Shown here piece after piece: positions 34,330-45,749 of a DNA stretch of 64,000 bases. Numbering within the stretch: the stretch's first letter is position 1; each line of letters starts with the position of its first letter. Below the pieces are notes generated by a model, which was not told the origin of the DNA, made no database searches, and saw only the letters and a list, made by a program, of their open reading frames with translations. Both the position numbers and the translations under genes were made by a program. Origin of the DNA: Isoperla grammatica (lineage: Eukaryota > Arthropoda > Insecta > Plecoptera > Perlodidae); NCBI GenBank assembly GCA_945910005.1, contig OX246747.1:40399353-40463352 (forward strand), given 5' to 3'.

Positions 34330-35135
34330 CACCGCCATCTATCGAGATCGCTCCGAACCCGCGTCACCGCCGCCAGCGCCATCTGTCAGCGGCGCGTCGC
34401 ACTCTGACGTCACGTCGCACCTTAATGTCGTCAACACACAACACTAACGAGTCAATCCTCTTACCCGCGTAACGACGGTCATGCATTGCCACCACCATCT
34501 AGCGAGAACGCTCCGAACCTCGCGTCGCCGCCGCCAGCGCCATCTGTTAGGAGCGCGTCGCACTCTTACGTCACGTCGCACCTTAATGTCGTCAACACAC
34601 AACACTAACGAGTCAATCCTCTTACCCGCGTAACGACGGCCATGTATTGCCACCGCCATCTAGCGAGAACGCTCCGAACCTCACGTCGCCGCCGCCAGCG
34701 CCATCTGTTAGCGGCGCATCGCACTCTGACGTCACGTCGCACCTTAATGTCGGCTACACACAACACTAACGAGTCAATCCTCTTACCCGCGTAACGACGG
34801 CCATGCATTGCCACCGCCATCTAGCGAGAACGCTCCGAACCTCGCGTCGCCGCCACCAGCGCCATCTGTTAGCCGCGCGTCGCACTCTGACGTCACGTCG
34901 CACCTTAATGTCGGCAACACACAACACTAACGAGTCAATCCTCTTACCCGCGTAACGACGGCCATGTATTGCCACCGCCATCTAGCGAGAACGCTCCGAA
35001 CCTCGCGTCGCCGCCACCAGCGCCATCTGTCAGCGGCGCGTCGCACTCTGACGTCACGTCGCACCTTAATGTCGCCAACACACAACACTAACGAGTCAAT
35101 CCTCTTACCCGTGTAACGGCGGCCATGCATTGCCC
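34330..35135 (+). repeat. 161-bp satellite with CRE and YY1-like motifs, 5 units
   Basis: The anchor CCATCTANCGAGANCGCTCC occurs at 34333, 34494, 34655, 34816 and 34977. Each unit contains two GCCATCT words (reverse of AGATGGC, YY1-like) and a CRE-type TGACGTCACGTCGCACC, lost by mutation in unit 2. GC content is far above the surroundings. Matching minus-strand frames of 71-84 codons recur in each unit and are repeat artefacts. Confidence 0.95.
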
Positions 35136-37085
35136 CGATGTTGGGACACATTTTAGACGTCGCGCAGTTAATGTGAGTCACGTGACTGAAAGCGATGTTG
35201 CCGCTTCGGTCGATTAGAGAAGCGAGCCGTGAATATTGCGGCGATTTATATCAAGTCGGTGAGAGTGCGGGATCGTTTTATGATATCAAGGAAGTACATT
35301 CGTACATCTTCGCTGAGTTGGGTCTCATACGAACACTAAGACGGTACAGAAACCAAATTGTTTACGGATTTGTACAAACGGATCAAATTGGGCAATGATT
35401 TTTTTCAAGAAATTGTAATGTTGTCTTGAAAAGTATCAATGAGACCTGTTCAAGAGCAAATACTACGTTATGGTCTAATAACTTCATGAAGAATAAACAG
35501 CAGTAATAACAATTTAACGTTTTGTAGCATCTACATTTTCCCTAACCTTCAAAAACTTACTTATACAAGTTTTTTAAGTTTATAGATGTCCCACGGATTG
35601 AATTTAAACCATAGAATTTAAATATTGCCACAAACATGGCCCTTATCACTTAGAACTGGTTTTAAATGGGCATGTTTGGGCGTCATTTTAATACACAATC
35701 GTTTTTCCACCGATGAGAGTTAAAACATTCACATTTCGCGGTAAACATGCTCGCCTTGTATCGTGAGCAAAGACATGTTAGGCCACTGTGACGTCACAAG
35801 AGTACAAGTGGTGCTTCCTCTTTAAGAGGCTGTGGCAGAGAGAGAAGTAGATAACTTCCTTATCAGCGTGTTGACTTGACACACCGGATATAACGTGATA
35901 CACTCTAGTGACGTCACGAGGATATTGGACCAATCAGGTGGAAGTATGGTTGATGCGTGGATAATAGACAAGAATGTTAACACACACAAGTGTTCAGAGA
36001 AGAGAACTAACTACAAGAATATGGATATCTTGTAATTCACAAGTCTTCGAATAATCAATCTAAAATATACAATTTTTTTAAAAGTTTTTTAATTTCGAGA
36101 AATCAAATAAATAAAAAAAAACACACATTAAGAGTGTACCCACTCAGTAACGAAACTGATTTTCAGTGGAGTACTTTAATTTAAAGTGACTGAACCAGCT
36201 TATTTCTCAGAATATAACTAAAACACATTAATTTCTTAGCCTGGATTTTATGTTGGCATTACCTCTTCTCGTTAATGGATTCGCACGTCATAATAAAGCA
36301 TTCCTTGAGCGGGGAGTGATGCTAAGTTGTGGTTTGTGATGTTTCAATGAAGTCAACGCAACAAATAAACCTCCGCACAAAACATAAAGGCGGTGAAAAC
36401 ACTCGGCTTATAGCTAGAGATAAGTTCACCCTCATATTTCCAAGACGTCTGTCTTTGATATCTAAGGTATTTCGTCTTGACTTGCCCTATTGTGTTATTC
36501 AAATGAATACAAGTTTACCATTAGTGAAAGTGAGAAATATTCTCTTATAGTCGAGGGGGGAAACTTGAATGATTTATTGAAATGATCTCTGGAATCAAGT
36601 TAAAGTGTTGAATACTAAAGAAATCTAAATTATCTTGAATTATTAAAATGTTATATCGAATCATAGAATAAAAATTTAAATAATCGTAGGGGAGAGAGAA
36701 GAGGCAAAAGTGAAGGAAATGATCCGTGAGTAAGTGTTAGGAATTTAAGAGGCCACTTTCCCTAGCGTCAGTAATAACAACCCCTAACACATAAAATCGA
36801 AGCACATGAGAAGTGGTACTGTCCATCACTACAAATCATTTCTTGTAACTGAGTCATTCGACAATAAATACATCTTTACTGTCTTTATTTTTAAGTAGAA
36901 ATGAAAATACTGTCAGTAAACGGAGAATGAATGAAAAACTGTTTCACACTTGTCTCCAAAAAATAAATAAAGCGATGTAACAACAAAAAATTACCCTTCA
37001 AATCCTCCAACAATAGCGAACCGCTCACGCGACGTAAGTACAGTCATGTACATAGATAGCTACGTCGTGTCGAGTGTCCCGGCCC
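35136..37085. other. No gene seen; SINE-2 relic
   Basis: A SINE-2 relic (AACTGATTTTCAGTGGAG) lies near 36157. CRE-type TGACGTCAC words occur near 35790 and 35910. The rest is AT-rich. Confidence 0.5.
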
Positions 37086-37175
37086 GCGGTCCTGGCTAGG
37101 GGAGGCGGGGGGGGGGGGGGGGCGGTGCAGCCCACGGGATCGATGGGACCCCCCGCCCCCGCCCCCAGCCCCCGG
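37086..37175. repeat. G-rich/C-rich cluster, quadruplex-prone
   Basis: A 16-18 base G run (about 37098-37121) is followed within 30 bases by several CCCCC blocks (37150-37175). Either strand could form G-quadruplexes. Confidence 0.6.
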
Positions 37176-37524
37176 GCCCTCGACATTTGGGCGGAAGGAT
37201 CGTCTCTCTGAGCACACGAGAGAGAGATATTCCGTTTAAACTTGCCGAGTAAATTGTGATGATGATATTTTGGGGGCTTTAGTTTTGACAAGTTGGCAAC
37301 GACGCTAATGTGTGTGTTGCGATACAAACGCCAGGTAGGCCTTAATCTGCGTAACTGATATGATGCCTTATCCGAGGATCCATCTATATAAACCTTTGAT
37401 ATCGGCAATGTACGCAAACAAGAATATTCTTCACCTTATAGACTACCATTCATGCATATTACTTTGGAAATACAAACAGCAAAACTGCTAAATAATTAAC
37501 TAATTGATTAAGATAGTGTCCGTT

Positions 37525-37775
37525 AGATAAATCAATTTCAGTTACAAACTGATTTCCAGTAGGAAATATTATGTCATTTATTCTGTGCTTCTTTTCTACG
37601 ACGGCTTAAAGACACCGTTCAAATAAATACCAATATCAAACTGATGGATTAGAGTTTATTTACAAAGTAGAACCCCCAGCCCGAGCCGGGAATGGAACCC
37701 TAACCCTCTGCACTGGAAGCAGGATTCAACCCCGGGTCCACACAGTTATTCACGACCATAATGGACCGCACAGCA
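37525..37775 (-). mobile_element. tRNA-derived SINE-2, minus strand
   Basis: On the minus strand a box-B-like region (GGGTTCCATTCCCGGCTCGG, about 37685-37705) follows a GCAGAGGGTTAG segment. The element ends with a shared 3' region (ACTGATTTCCAGTAGGAA on the plus strand near 37548). The same order occurs at 63150-63360. A plus-strand head is at 53330. Confidence 0.7.
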
Positions 37776-38288
37776 AAGACCTGACATGAGATTTCATCCG
37801 CCTCCATCTAATGGACCTTAAATCCCCTAGCGAAGTTTCGTCCAACTCCCAGATGCGCTCCGAGCGGAGGTTTAGTGAACCTTGGACAACGCTAGACAGT
37901 GAGCTATGCCACACGAAGGCATTTTAAAGTGCAAGAAACTAATTATTTCACCCAAAACTAATCCATACAAAATGTATCTTCATCGGTATTTGTTTTTATG
38001 ATTACTTACATTCTTTGAAGAAACTTAGCCGCTACCCGAATCAGTCCAATTAATTTTAATTTTAAAAGTTATTATAAATAACAGGAGCGTCGGATTTAAA
38101 CGTTTTGAAAAAGAGTGGATAGCTCCAATAGAGCTTAAAAAATTCTTCTAATAATACAAAAAAACAAAATTGCTTTAATATCGACGAAAACAAGTGAATC
38201 TAGAAATAAAGCACACCATACAAAATGTCTTCTTCTTGGAATGGGTTTAACCGTCACGCGGGGGGGGTCTTGAGTTCTCCATGTCACG
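37776..38288. other. No gene seen
   Basis: AT-rich, nothing supported. Confidence 0.5.
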
Positions 38289-38424
38289 CCCCCCCCCCCC
38301 CCCCCCCCCGCACAACATGTCTAATGCAGTTGTTACGGTGATGCGGTCTAGAACCACCGGGACAAGATTTGTAGCAGTGATCGGCTGAGCCCCTCCAATT
38401 TATGACCCCCCCCCCCCCCCCCCT
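38289..38424 (+). repeat. Two long C tracts (C21 and C19)
   Basis: C21 at 38289-38309 and C19 at 38406-38424, less than 100 bases apart. Confidence 0.95.
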
Positions 38425-38470
38425 GAAGTGGATCATGGACTGGAGGAGAGCATTAGAGATTTCTTGTGTG

Positions 38471-38545
38471 GCTGGTTTACGAGCCGGATCCGTTGGAACA
38501 CGCGAAGTTAAGCCCGTGTGCATTAGGTGATATGTTGGACGGGTG

Positions 38546-38584
<39 letters not shown>
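38471..38584 (+). pseudogene. 5S rRNA-like element fused to a CT microsatellite
   Basis: GAAGTTAAGC (38504-38513), then 12 bases, then GGTGATATGTTGGAC, then GGGTGACC (ending 38548) matches the 5S rRNA internal control region with the same spacing (5S has GGTTAGTACTTGGAT there). Upstream bases from about 38488 also resemble 5S. The 5' quarter and the 3' stem are missing or replaced by (CT)17. This is a 5S pseudogene or the head of a 5S-derived (SINE3-type) element. Confidence 0.6.
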
Positions 38585-38588
<4 letters not shown>

Positions 38589-39256
38589 TCATCAAATATC
38601 TAGGGGGTTGAAAGTTGAAACGAACCACAAAAACCCATTAATAAAGTCGCATTAGAGGTGAATTGGGCTGAAAAAATGCTGTTAACTCGTGGCTCTTTCC
38701 TTGTTATCAACGAGCCGCACAGCGCAAGTGAATACCATATTTTATTAGTAATTTATCAACGAATATATGGCTTTAAAATGACTATAAATGTTATTTTCTT
38801 ATGCTTTATTGTCGTAGCCATTAACTTGTTAGTGTATCGTCGAGCGAATGCAAGATATCAAAGTTAGGAATATTTTGACAGTTCTCTTCATGCGTATGAA
38901 TCCAGCGAATACAGCCTTCTGATTGGCCCAGACTATTCGCGGGCTTGTAACCGATACTGTATCACAGCTACTTCAACGAGTACCGCAAGTAGCGAGAGTA
39001 AAGCCTATTCGAAGAGTATTACGCGCGTATTAACTAAGAAGTAACAGCGATTCTGCCTTGGGTAGAACGAAACATGTTGATAAATTTCCACCGCAGCTTA
39101 AAACGCGGTTTCCGCCGCCTTCTAGAGGGGATCACAATCGCGTTGGCTGCTCTCTTAGTTTCATTAGCAGGCTGTGGGTTCACGGCAAACATGATATAAT
39201 CCCTTGCACAGCTTTCGGCAGGATGTTACGATGGTGGGAGCAGAGGGGGCTGTGAG
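38585..39256. other. No gene seen
   Basis: Mixed DNA. An open frame at 38658-38867 with a hydrophobic end (INVIFLCFIVVAINLLV) has no recognisable family. Confidence 0.45.
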
Positions 39257-39490
39257 TACACACACACACACACACACGCACACGCACACGCACACACACA
39301 CGCACACGCACACAAACACGCACACGCACACGCACACGCACACGCACACGCACACGCACACGCACACGCACACGCACACGCACACGCACACGCACACGCA
39401 CACGCACACGCACACGCACACGCACACGCACACGCACACGCACACGCACACGCACACGCACACGCACACGCACACGCACACACGCACGCG
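39257..39490 (+). repeat. ACACGC hexanucleotide array
   Basis: About 230 bases of alternating purine/pyrimidine, starting as (CA)n and becoming almost pure (ACACGC)n. The same hexamer occurs, reversed, at 57650-57793 and briefly at 63072-63107. All six frames are open, which is an artefact. Confidence 0.97.
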
Positions 39491-39523
39491 TACTCAATAG
39501 CTAGCTCATACGACGTCGGCATT

Positions 39524-39735
39524 TTAGTCACCTCTTACGACAGGCAGAGCTACTCTGGACCAATCTATAGCGTCCATTCCAATACAAACATCACTGTATA
39601 GTGTTTTGTACCAAACAAACAATTAATGTGCGCGAATCAAAGACATTCACAAGAATGAAACTACCCAGCAACGGATTGTTTGTCCGAAGTGTGTCGTCAC
39701 AGCCCTCTTAACGCTATTCGTTGACTCCTATCAGG
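39524..39735. repeat. SINE-core fragment followed by repeat H
   Basis: TCACCTCTTACGACAGGCAG is the SINE core also seen at 32985. 39622-39735 (CGCGAATCAAAGACATTC, then GGATTGTTTGTCC, then GTCACAGCCCTCTTA) pairs with 41688-41780. Confidence 0.55.
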
Positions 39736-40129
39736 CGGTGCTCAGTGGCCGGAACGCTCGCAGCGCTGCAGTGGTGTAATACACTGCCCCATAAACTTAT
39801 CTCGTACGTGACCACAGCCACCTTGTACCGCGCAAAGAGATAAACGCACGTTTTAATTAAGGCGGTGGAAGTTTAATTAGGGCTAAACCTCAATGAACGG
39901 TGCTGCCTGGTTTCACCGCGAGGAGCGCTACAGGTTGAGAGTCTCGCGCAGTAAGACAGTGACAGACGAATGTGTAAGTGATAGTGACAGTGAGTGACAG
40001 TGTGACGTGTGATGGGTGGTGACTGAACGTAATGTAGTGCTGATTGTTCTTGGTTCTCATACATTTTCAAGAACAGAAATACACAACAAGGAGTTTTTAA
40101 ATGTTACAACAACTATTCTTTGTTGAACA
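39736..40129. other. No gene seen
   Basis: Contains GTGACAGTGAGTGACAGTG-like short repeats near 39985. Nothing else. Confidence 0.5.
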
Positions 40130-40321
40130 GAGCATTTTCAAAATTGATCTAGGACCCTTGGAATGAGTTAATCACGGTCCTCTTAATCTTCAATGACAAC
40201 AATGGAAAATTAACAGTGATATAACATTTGAAAATCAGTTTCTATTGTTGTCATTGAAGATTTAGAGGACAGTGATTAACTCAGTCTAAGGGTCCTGGAT
40301 CAATTTTGAAAATGGTCTATT
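40130..40321. mobile_element. MITE-A copy 2
   Basis: The left half reads CATTTTCAAAATTGATCTAG and on through TCAATGACAACAATGG. The right half is its reverse complement, ending GATCAATTTTGAAAATGGTC. The arms are about 75-80 bp and the centre is short. Confidence 0.85.
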
Positions 40322-41467
40322 GAAATAATCTATTAATAAACTTGATTTCATGTTTTCAATGGTGGTTGCCCTTAAAGAATCCTAAGCTGACGAGAAACAT
40401 GAACATAATCCTATAGATAACAATTGAAATCGACTATAGGCAGCTGGTTAAAGCTGAATAAAACAAGATTTCAATTCAAGATCTCTACTTCCGCTTTTCT
40501 CATCATTTTAACGACATAATTTCCATTCGTTGCGGAAGAAGGAATTCTCTGCAACTTTATTATTAAATCGTTTCATATTCGCGTAGCATCTCTTACCCCT
40601 TCCCCCCTATTCCGTGCTACTCTCGCGTTAAAACCCACCCCTCAATAATAATAACAGACAACCAACAGTTGGCCCTGCGACAAAAGAACGAGCCGACAAC
40701 AAAAGAGATCCTTATCATTTCATCCACATCTTTCTGTTCTCCCGTTAACTTCCTTAACGCGCGCACGCTATAAATAACGACGGTTAGCGAAGGGTTTTAC
40801 GCTACTTGTTGCCAAAACGAGATGATTTACCCGAAGATACACTCTTGTTGTTTGTTCGTTATGATCGTAGTTAGCTCGGTCTACACCGAGGGGCGTAATT
40901 GTGTAACGATAAATATCCGGCCGGTGCTTTCTAAAAAAAAAAAAACTATAAATTATCGTTCCTTGTTTGTGAAACTATTACAGATAAACAATCGAGATGG
41001 AAGTTTATCTCTGAAGACTTGAAAAACAAAACAAGTTTAGAAACTGCAAATAAAAAAAGGCTGCATAATCTTCAGTTACGAATCTGATTTACAAAGGAGT
41101 TCTGTTGGTGTCGTTTATTGCTTAACGACGTACTGAGTTGTTAAGTTATGACGTCGTTCACTTTGTCAACTCCGAGGGGGGGGGGGGGGGGCGGAGCAAA
41201 CTTGGGCCAATACTACATCGGGGCCAAGCGGGGGTAACACAAAGGAGGTTAATAAAATAATAAATACTAAGATGGAAATATTTGGCGAAGTCAGATAGGC
41301 AGGTATAAATTATATATTGGGATTCACAAATTGGAGTCAAAGACGTTGATGGGCTCGAAGATATAACAGACTGAGACTTTCTCGAGGACACCCACATATA
41401 AATAACACTTCTAGATTTATAACTTTATAATCACCCATAAAATATACAATTCAGTAATGAAGGAGCA
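40322..41467. other. No gene; G run
   Basis: Contains an A13 run near 40933, a G run at 41176-41191 and a SINE-2 relic near 41075. An open frame at 40822-41022 has no family resemblance. Confidence 0.5.
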
Positions 41468-41671
41468 AATAGACCGTTTTCAAAGCTGATCTAAAACCCT
41501 ACAATAGAGAGATAATCAAGATCCTTTAAATCATCAATGACAACAATGAAAACTGAACCTTGGAATAATATTTGAAAACTAGTTGTTATTGTTGAGCATT
41601 GTTGTCATTGATCAATCAAAGAACATTAGAAGAAATCACGGCACTCTGGATCAATTATGAAAATCGTCTAC
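41468..41671. mobile_element. MITE-A copy 3
   Basis: AATAGACCGTTTTCAAAGCT on the left and GATCAATTATGAAAATCGTC on the right are diverged inverted ends. The core TCAATGACAACAATGAAAA is conserved. Followed at 41688-41780 by repeat H. Confidence 0.75.
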
Positions 41672-42528
41672 TGAACATTGATTATGCGTGAATCAAAGAA
41701 AGACACAACAATGTATCTAGCAACCGATTGTTTGTCTACTGTGTTGTGTAGTCACAGCCCTCTTATTCGTCATCAACGTTTTGTAACACAGTATTGTATC
41801 TCTAGAGTATCTAGTATCCAGTGACTGTGTACTGGCTACACAGTACACACCTCACCTCAAGTAATACACCATCCAGACCTTATTTCACTCTAAAACCACA
41901 ATCCTTCAAAAGGAGATCTCTTCTCCGGTATCATTTCAATGCAAATACGAACTTCCTTCTGTTTCAATCCTTATTTCGATTCGGTTACTTGAATCTCCAT
42001 GAAAGTGGTTTTTATTTTATTCGGAAAATGTATTTTCCTTTTTTGGTTAGGAACAAGTTTCAATTTCCTAGACTAAATCCAGCGTTTCAATATTTTTTAC
42101 GTCTGTGTCTAAACTTTGCCGTGGGATGGCAGCACTGTTGCTAGAACCATGTTACCAACACCACTATATACATCGAATTAGGGTAAGGTCCCTTGAAACT
42201 TGGAATAAATGAAAACTACTGTAGTAAGTTTGGATAAATGATACAATTTGAGATAGTATTGAAATAGTACAATTACATCCAAAGCGAATCGATTTTGGAT
42301 CCCTTTTATGAGACTATATGTAGACCTTCGATAAAGTCATTTCAAAATGTTAAAAAAAAGCTTCAATTCGTCTTTTTAAGCTGTATGTGTCAAAATCTCA
42401 TGATTTACATAGAAGCGTATACTCTAGCAATCCCCAGTCATATGATTTCCTACTAAATATTGTGTATGTCAGTTGACTTGATTTCAAAGCTTCTGATTGG
42501 TGGGGGGAAACAAGTTAGCGGAGACTTT
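41672..42528. other. Repeat H copy, then no gene seen
   Basis: 41688-41780 is the partner of repeat H at 39622. The following open frame (41821-42144) shows no domain. Confidence 0.5.
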
Positions 42529-42846
42529 AATAGGGCACTAGCAACACCAAAAGACAACAACGAAACAAATTAATTGAATCGATGGCCAAACAACAAGCTG
42601 TCAAACAATAAAATATTCTGATTTTGAAAACCAATCTTCAAAACAAACAAGAAACATACAAAACTTTCACAACTTGGTTGCCCATCATTAAACGTTTTAC
42701 TGGTGAGCAGTTACTATCGCCATACCTCGTTTTCTTCATAATGTTGCAATTTTATTATTTTGACAGCTCGTTGTTTGTCCATCAGTTCGAATCATTTGTT
42801 ACATTGTTGTAGTTCGGCTGTGACGTCAGTTGCAAGTTCCCTATAG
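42529..42846. mobile_element. MITE-B copy 2
   Basis: The left end TAGGGCACTAGCAACACCAA is well kept. The right end is diverged and reads GTTGCAAGTTCCCTA, with a TGACGTCA-bearing change between it and the ACATTGTTGT box. Arms carry GCTGTCAAA and TTTGACAGC as in copy 1. Confidence 0.75.
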
Positions 42847-43307
42847 TTAGTTGAAGTCATAAGAGCGGGCATATGTTCCGTGCAAAGAATGTGATATTCC
42901 TCCTAGGGTAGCCACACGTTATAACACACAGCCTTCTTTATATCTCTATTCCAAAGAGCTCAGCTCGCATAACCTCCCACGAGACACATCCAAGCAGAGA
43001 ACAGCGTATAACGACGTTATACCCCTCTTTTAAACAATACCCCCCCCCCCCCCGCCCCACTCTCAGATGCTTCCGCTAAAAACTTTCTAGAATACATTTA
43101 ACAAGTTTTCAACGGCGATATTCAAAATGTAGATCTACTTAGATGGATATTTTATACCCGGGCGAGGCTCACTCGCTTGTCTATGTCGGAGTGTTATTTA
43201 CAGATAAGCAGGTCTGAACGGGTCGACAACCGAGGGGTGAACAAAACGCGATGGATATGATATACTAGTTGCGATGCTCAAAACGTTTGTGCAAAAATGT
43301 TTTAGCT
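42847..43307. other. No gene; C run
   Basis: C run at about 43040-43055. No gene recognised. Confidence 0.5.
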
Positions 43308-43767
43308 AATAGACCACTTTCAAAATTGATTTAGGACCCTTAGATTGAGTTCATCACGGTCTTCTAAATATTCAATGACAACAATACACAACAATAGATC
43401 ATTTTAAAAATGATCCAGGTATCTATTCTTGTTTCTCCCCACGGTCCTCTAAATCTTCAAGAACAACAATACACAACAATAAAAAATGTGAAATCATGGT
43501 TAATAGATGAAGATCTTGTGTCCATCAATGAACCTTGATATAACATTTGACAGCTCGTGTTTGATTGTTCTTCGTTGTTTTTTGTAACGATTTAGGGGGC
43601 CGTGCGAGGAACAAGAATAGATACCTAGATCATTTTTAAAATGGTCTATTATACCTACTTTTGAAATGATATGTCAAGGTCCATTTTTCACTGTTGTCAT
43701 TGAAGATCTAGAGGACCGCGATTAACTCTATCTAAGGGTCCTAGGTCAGTTTTGAAAATGGTTTATT
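43308..43767. mobile_element. MITE-A copy 4 (outer), interrupted by another MITE
   Basis: The outer ends are AATAGACCACTTTCAAAATT at left and AGTTTTGAAAATGGTTTATT at right. The outer core TCAATGACAACAATACACAA is cut at about 43393 by the inner element and resumes at 43650 with the right arm (ACTGTTGTCATTGAAGATCT). Confidence 0.8.
43394..43649. mobile_element. Inner MITE (MITE-A subfamily) nested in copy 4
   Basis: The ends ATAGATCATTTTAAAAATGA and TCATTTTTAAAATGGTCTAT are inverted. The next arm segment, TAGGTATCTATTCTTGTT-like, is mirrored by GAACAAGAATAGATACCTAG. About 256 bp. It is related to its host but is a distinct subfamily. Confidence 0.8.
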
Positions 43768-44329
43768 AAGATATACATTCCTCCATCAAATGCAGATGAT
43801 TTCATCTCCAAGATAACCGATACTCTGGATTCACTTTGCTATACTTAAGATAATCTAGTTTGAGTCAAGGGTTGTCAATCCCCTAGTGGAAGTTGTTATA
43901 ACTTTACTTATTAGTTCGACCGTGGAACTTACTGACCTGACTAAGTTAAGTAAATCTTACTAACCTGAATAAGTTAAGTAAATCTCACTGAGGGTCATAA
44001 CTATGATACACTGAAGCCAACTTGTCCTGTGTGGCCGACATCTGTATCCCACTTCACGGAGAGACAAAGTTTTACCGGGCAAGTTAGTTTTAACCGAGTA
44101 TCCACTTCCCGTTAGACTACACCATAAAGTATCCAACTCGGCGCGGGTGTACACTTGTTTTGTCTGTTGGTTGTGCACCTCTCAGCACCAGCGACAGACA
44201 TAAATTCCCCAAACATTACACGACGGCGAAACTACTTCAACTTCCGTACAAGAGAATCTAATCTCATCTCGTCGCATTGTGTTCGCTTTTAGTGTCCAGA
44301 GATGGCGTTAGTAGTCATCGTGACAAGTG
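43768..44329. other. No gene seen
   Basis: Contains two TAAGTTAAGTAAATCTNACT units near 43942 and 43970. Otherwise nothing. Confidence 0.5.
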
Positions 44330-44372
44330 TCATCACGTGACGTCACTCCACGGCGGCCATATTGGACTCGAG
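44330..44372. repeat. MITE-D end fragment (E-box/CRE and YY1-like)
   Basis: CACGTGACGTCA (44334-44345) followed by CGGCGGCCATATTGGA repeats the MITE-D terminus. No partner end was found nearby. Confidence 0.55.
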
Positions 44373-44665
44373 CATCATCTCTAAACGATGATGATTACAT
44401 AAAAGTAGTGTTGAGAATTAAAAATACACGAATTGAAGAGAAAAAAAACATACAACTTTTCAAATAACGATCAATTTTCCCTATGAGAACATACTCAAAC
44501 ATATCAGCATGATGGCTGTTTCAATAATCAACTTTTCCAGCATCCTATTTTAAAAGACCTCTAGATGTTGATATTATCTAGCCCCGTACTGTACCACAAC
44601 TTAGATATCCAATGCAATTTAAAAAGTACGAATATAAAATCTTAAATTCTGACGTTTTTCGTGGT
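44373..44665. other. Spacer, nothing seen
   Basis: AT-rich spacer. Confidence 0.5.
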
Positions 44666-44793
44666 CACTTAGGGCCAGATGCATAGTCGAGCTATGTATG
44701 GGATTTGTTTATGGTTGCTATGGAGTTTGTTTGTCTTTTGAAAAATAGAAAAATCCTCCACTTAGCGCTTGACTGTGCATCTGGCCCTAAGTG
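44666..44793. mobile_element. MITE-F-like element, 128 bp
   Basis: The ends CACTTAGGGCCAGATGCATA and the reversed CACTTAGGGCCAGATGCACA are inverted repeats of about 25 bp. ATGCATAGTC links it to 28653-28830. Confidence 0.75.
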
Positions 44794-45267
44794 TCGAACA
44801 CACTAAGCACTAAGCATACAATACAATAGGTCGTGTACACGCCAACACCTGCTAAACCGTACTTCGTCAAGAACAACTGTAGGTCATGTAAACCCAGTGA
44901 AGTAGCTAAGCGGATTGCGTTGCCCTATAACCCGGCCGAGGAAGCAACTGAACAACTGAACTAGCCAAACAGTGACCCACCCGGCAAATCCGCTCTTAGA
45001 AGGCGATGCAGAGTGGCAAACTAAGTCGCAAGTGTACTTAGTGTACTTAGTCCGTGTACACAGTTGGCGGTTAAATCCAGCTGCGTATTAGGAGATATTC
45101 AAATCAATGTAGGAAACGTGCAGCCATAACAGTGGTTAAAGCACTCGATAGAATGTTACTAAATAGTTTCAACACTTTCACCCGGATGAACAGATTATTA
45201 CTAATGATGATCTAACAATGTGTTCAGAACTTGTCGTAGGGTTTCACAGCAGATTAAGCTGCTTATA
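44794..45267. other. No gene seen
   Basis: Mixed sequence, nothing supported. Confidence 0.5.
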
Positions 45268-45543
45268 GGGAGTATTCACGTGACGTCACATCGGCCTTAA
45301 TGGAGAGGATGTTTGTTGACACTTGAGCGGTCGATATAATATGATACTATGACAATAGACGAGTTTGAACACGTCTATTCCACAATAGAGTTTAGGGAAA
45401 TGATAAAGCGAGCCGTTGCAAAACAAAAGACGGAGAGTTTCTTTATGTTGCTTCTTGGCTGTGCTGTGGGCTGTGACCGGTCACATCCACTGAATTTAAA
45501 TGATGACCTTTTGAACCGGTTGCTCGGTCCATCTTCGCGGTAA
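45268..45543 (+). other. MITE-D left end followed by a 65-codon open frame
   Basis: GGGAGTATTCACGTGACGTC (from 45268) is a MITE-D terminus. A frame opens at 45349 and ends at 45543. Its segment SFFMLLLGCAVGCDRSH resembles, over about ten residues, the LLLGCAVQC patch of Hook/CCDC88 N-terminal domains. The rest does not match what I know. It may be a decayed exon, a fragment carried by a transposon, or chance. Confidence 0.2.
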
Positions 45544-45749
45544 ACAAAAACTTGATGGTACAGTCAAAGAAAGAACCTACTGGGTCCAGCTAGTAAATCA
45601 TTAGTCACAGTTTTGTGACTGAATTACTCTACATAAATTATTTGAAGTTATAAAACAGTGTTCTTAAAAATAAAAAAAATGTCTATAAAAGTACAGTGTT
45701 ATTCACGAATTATCTGTCAATTTAAATATGTCTATCTATATAATAATAA
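45544..45749. other. Spacer, nothing seen
   Basis: AT-rich spacer ending in TAATAATAAT at the SINE tail. Confidence 0.5.

Noticed and set aside
34444..35181. Four matching minus-strand frames of 71-84 codons
   Set aside because: One frame per 161-bp satellite unit; Arg-rich composition comes from CpG-rich DNA.
39164..39531. Several open frames of CV, RV or TH repeats
   Set aside because: Translation of the ACACGC array in different frames.
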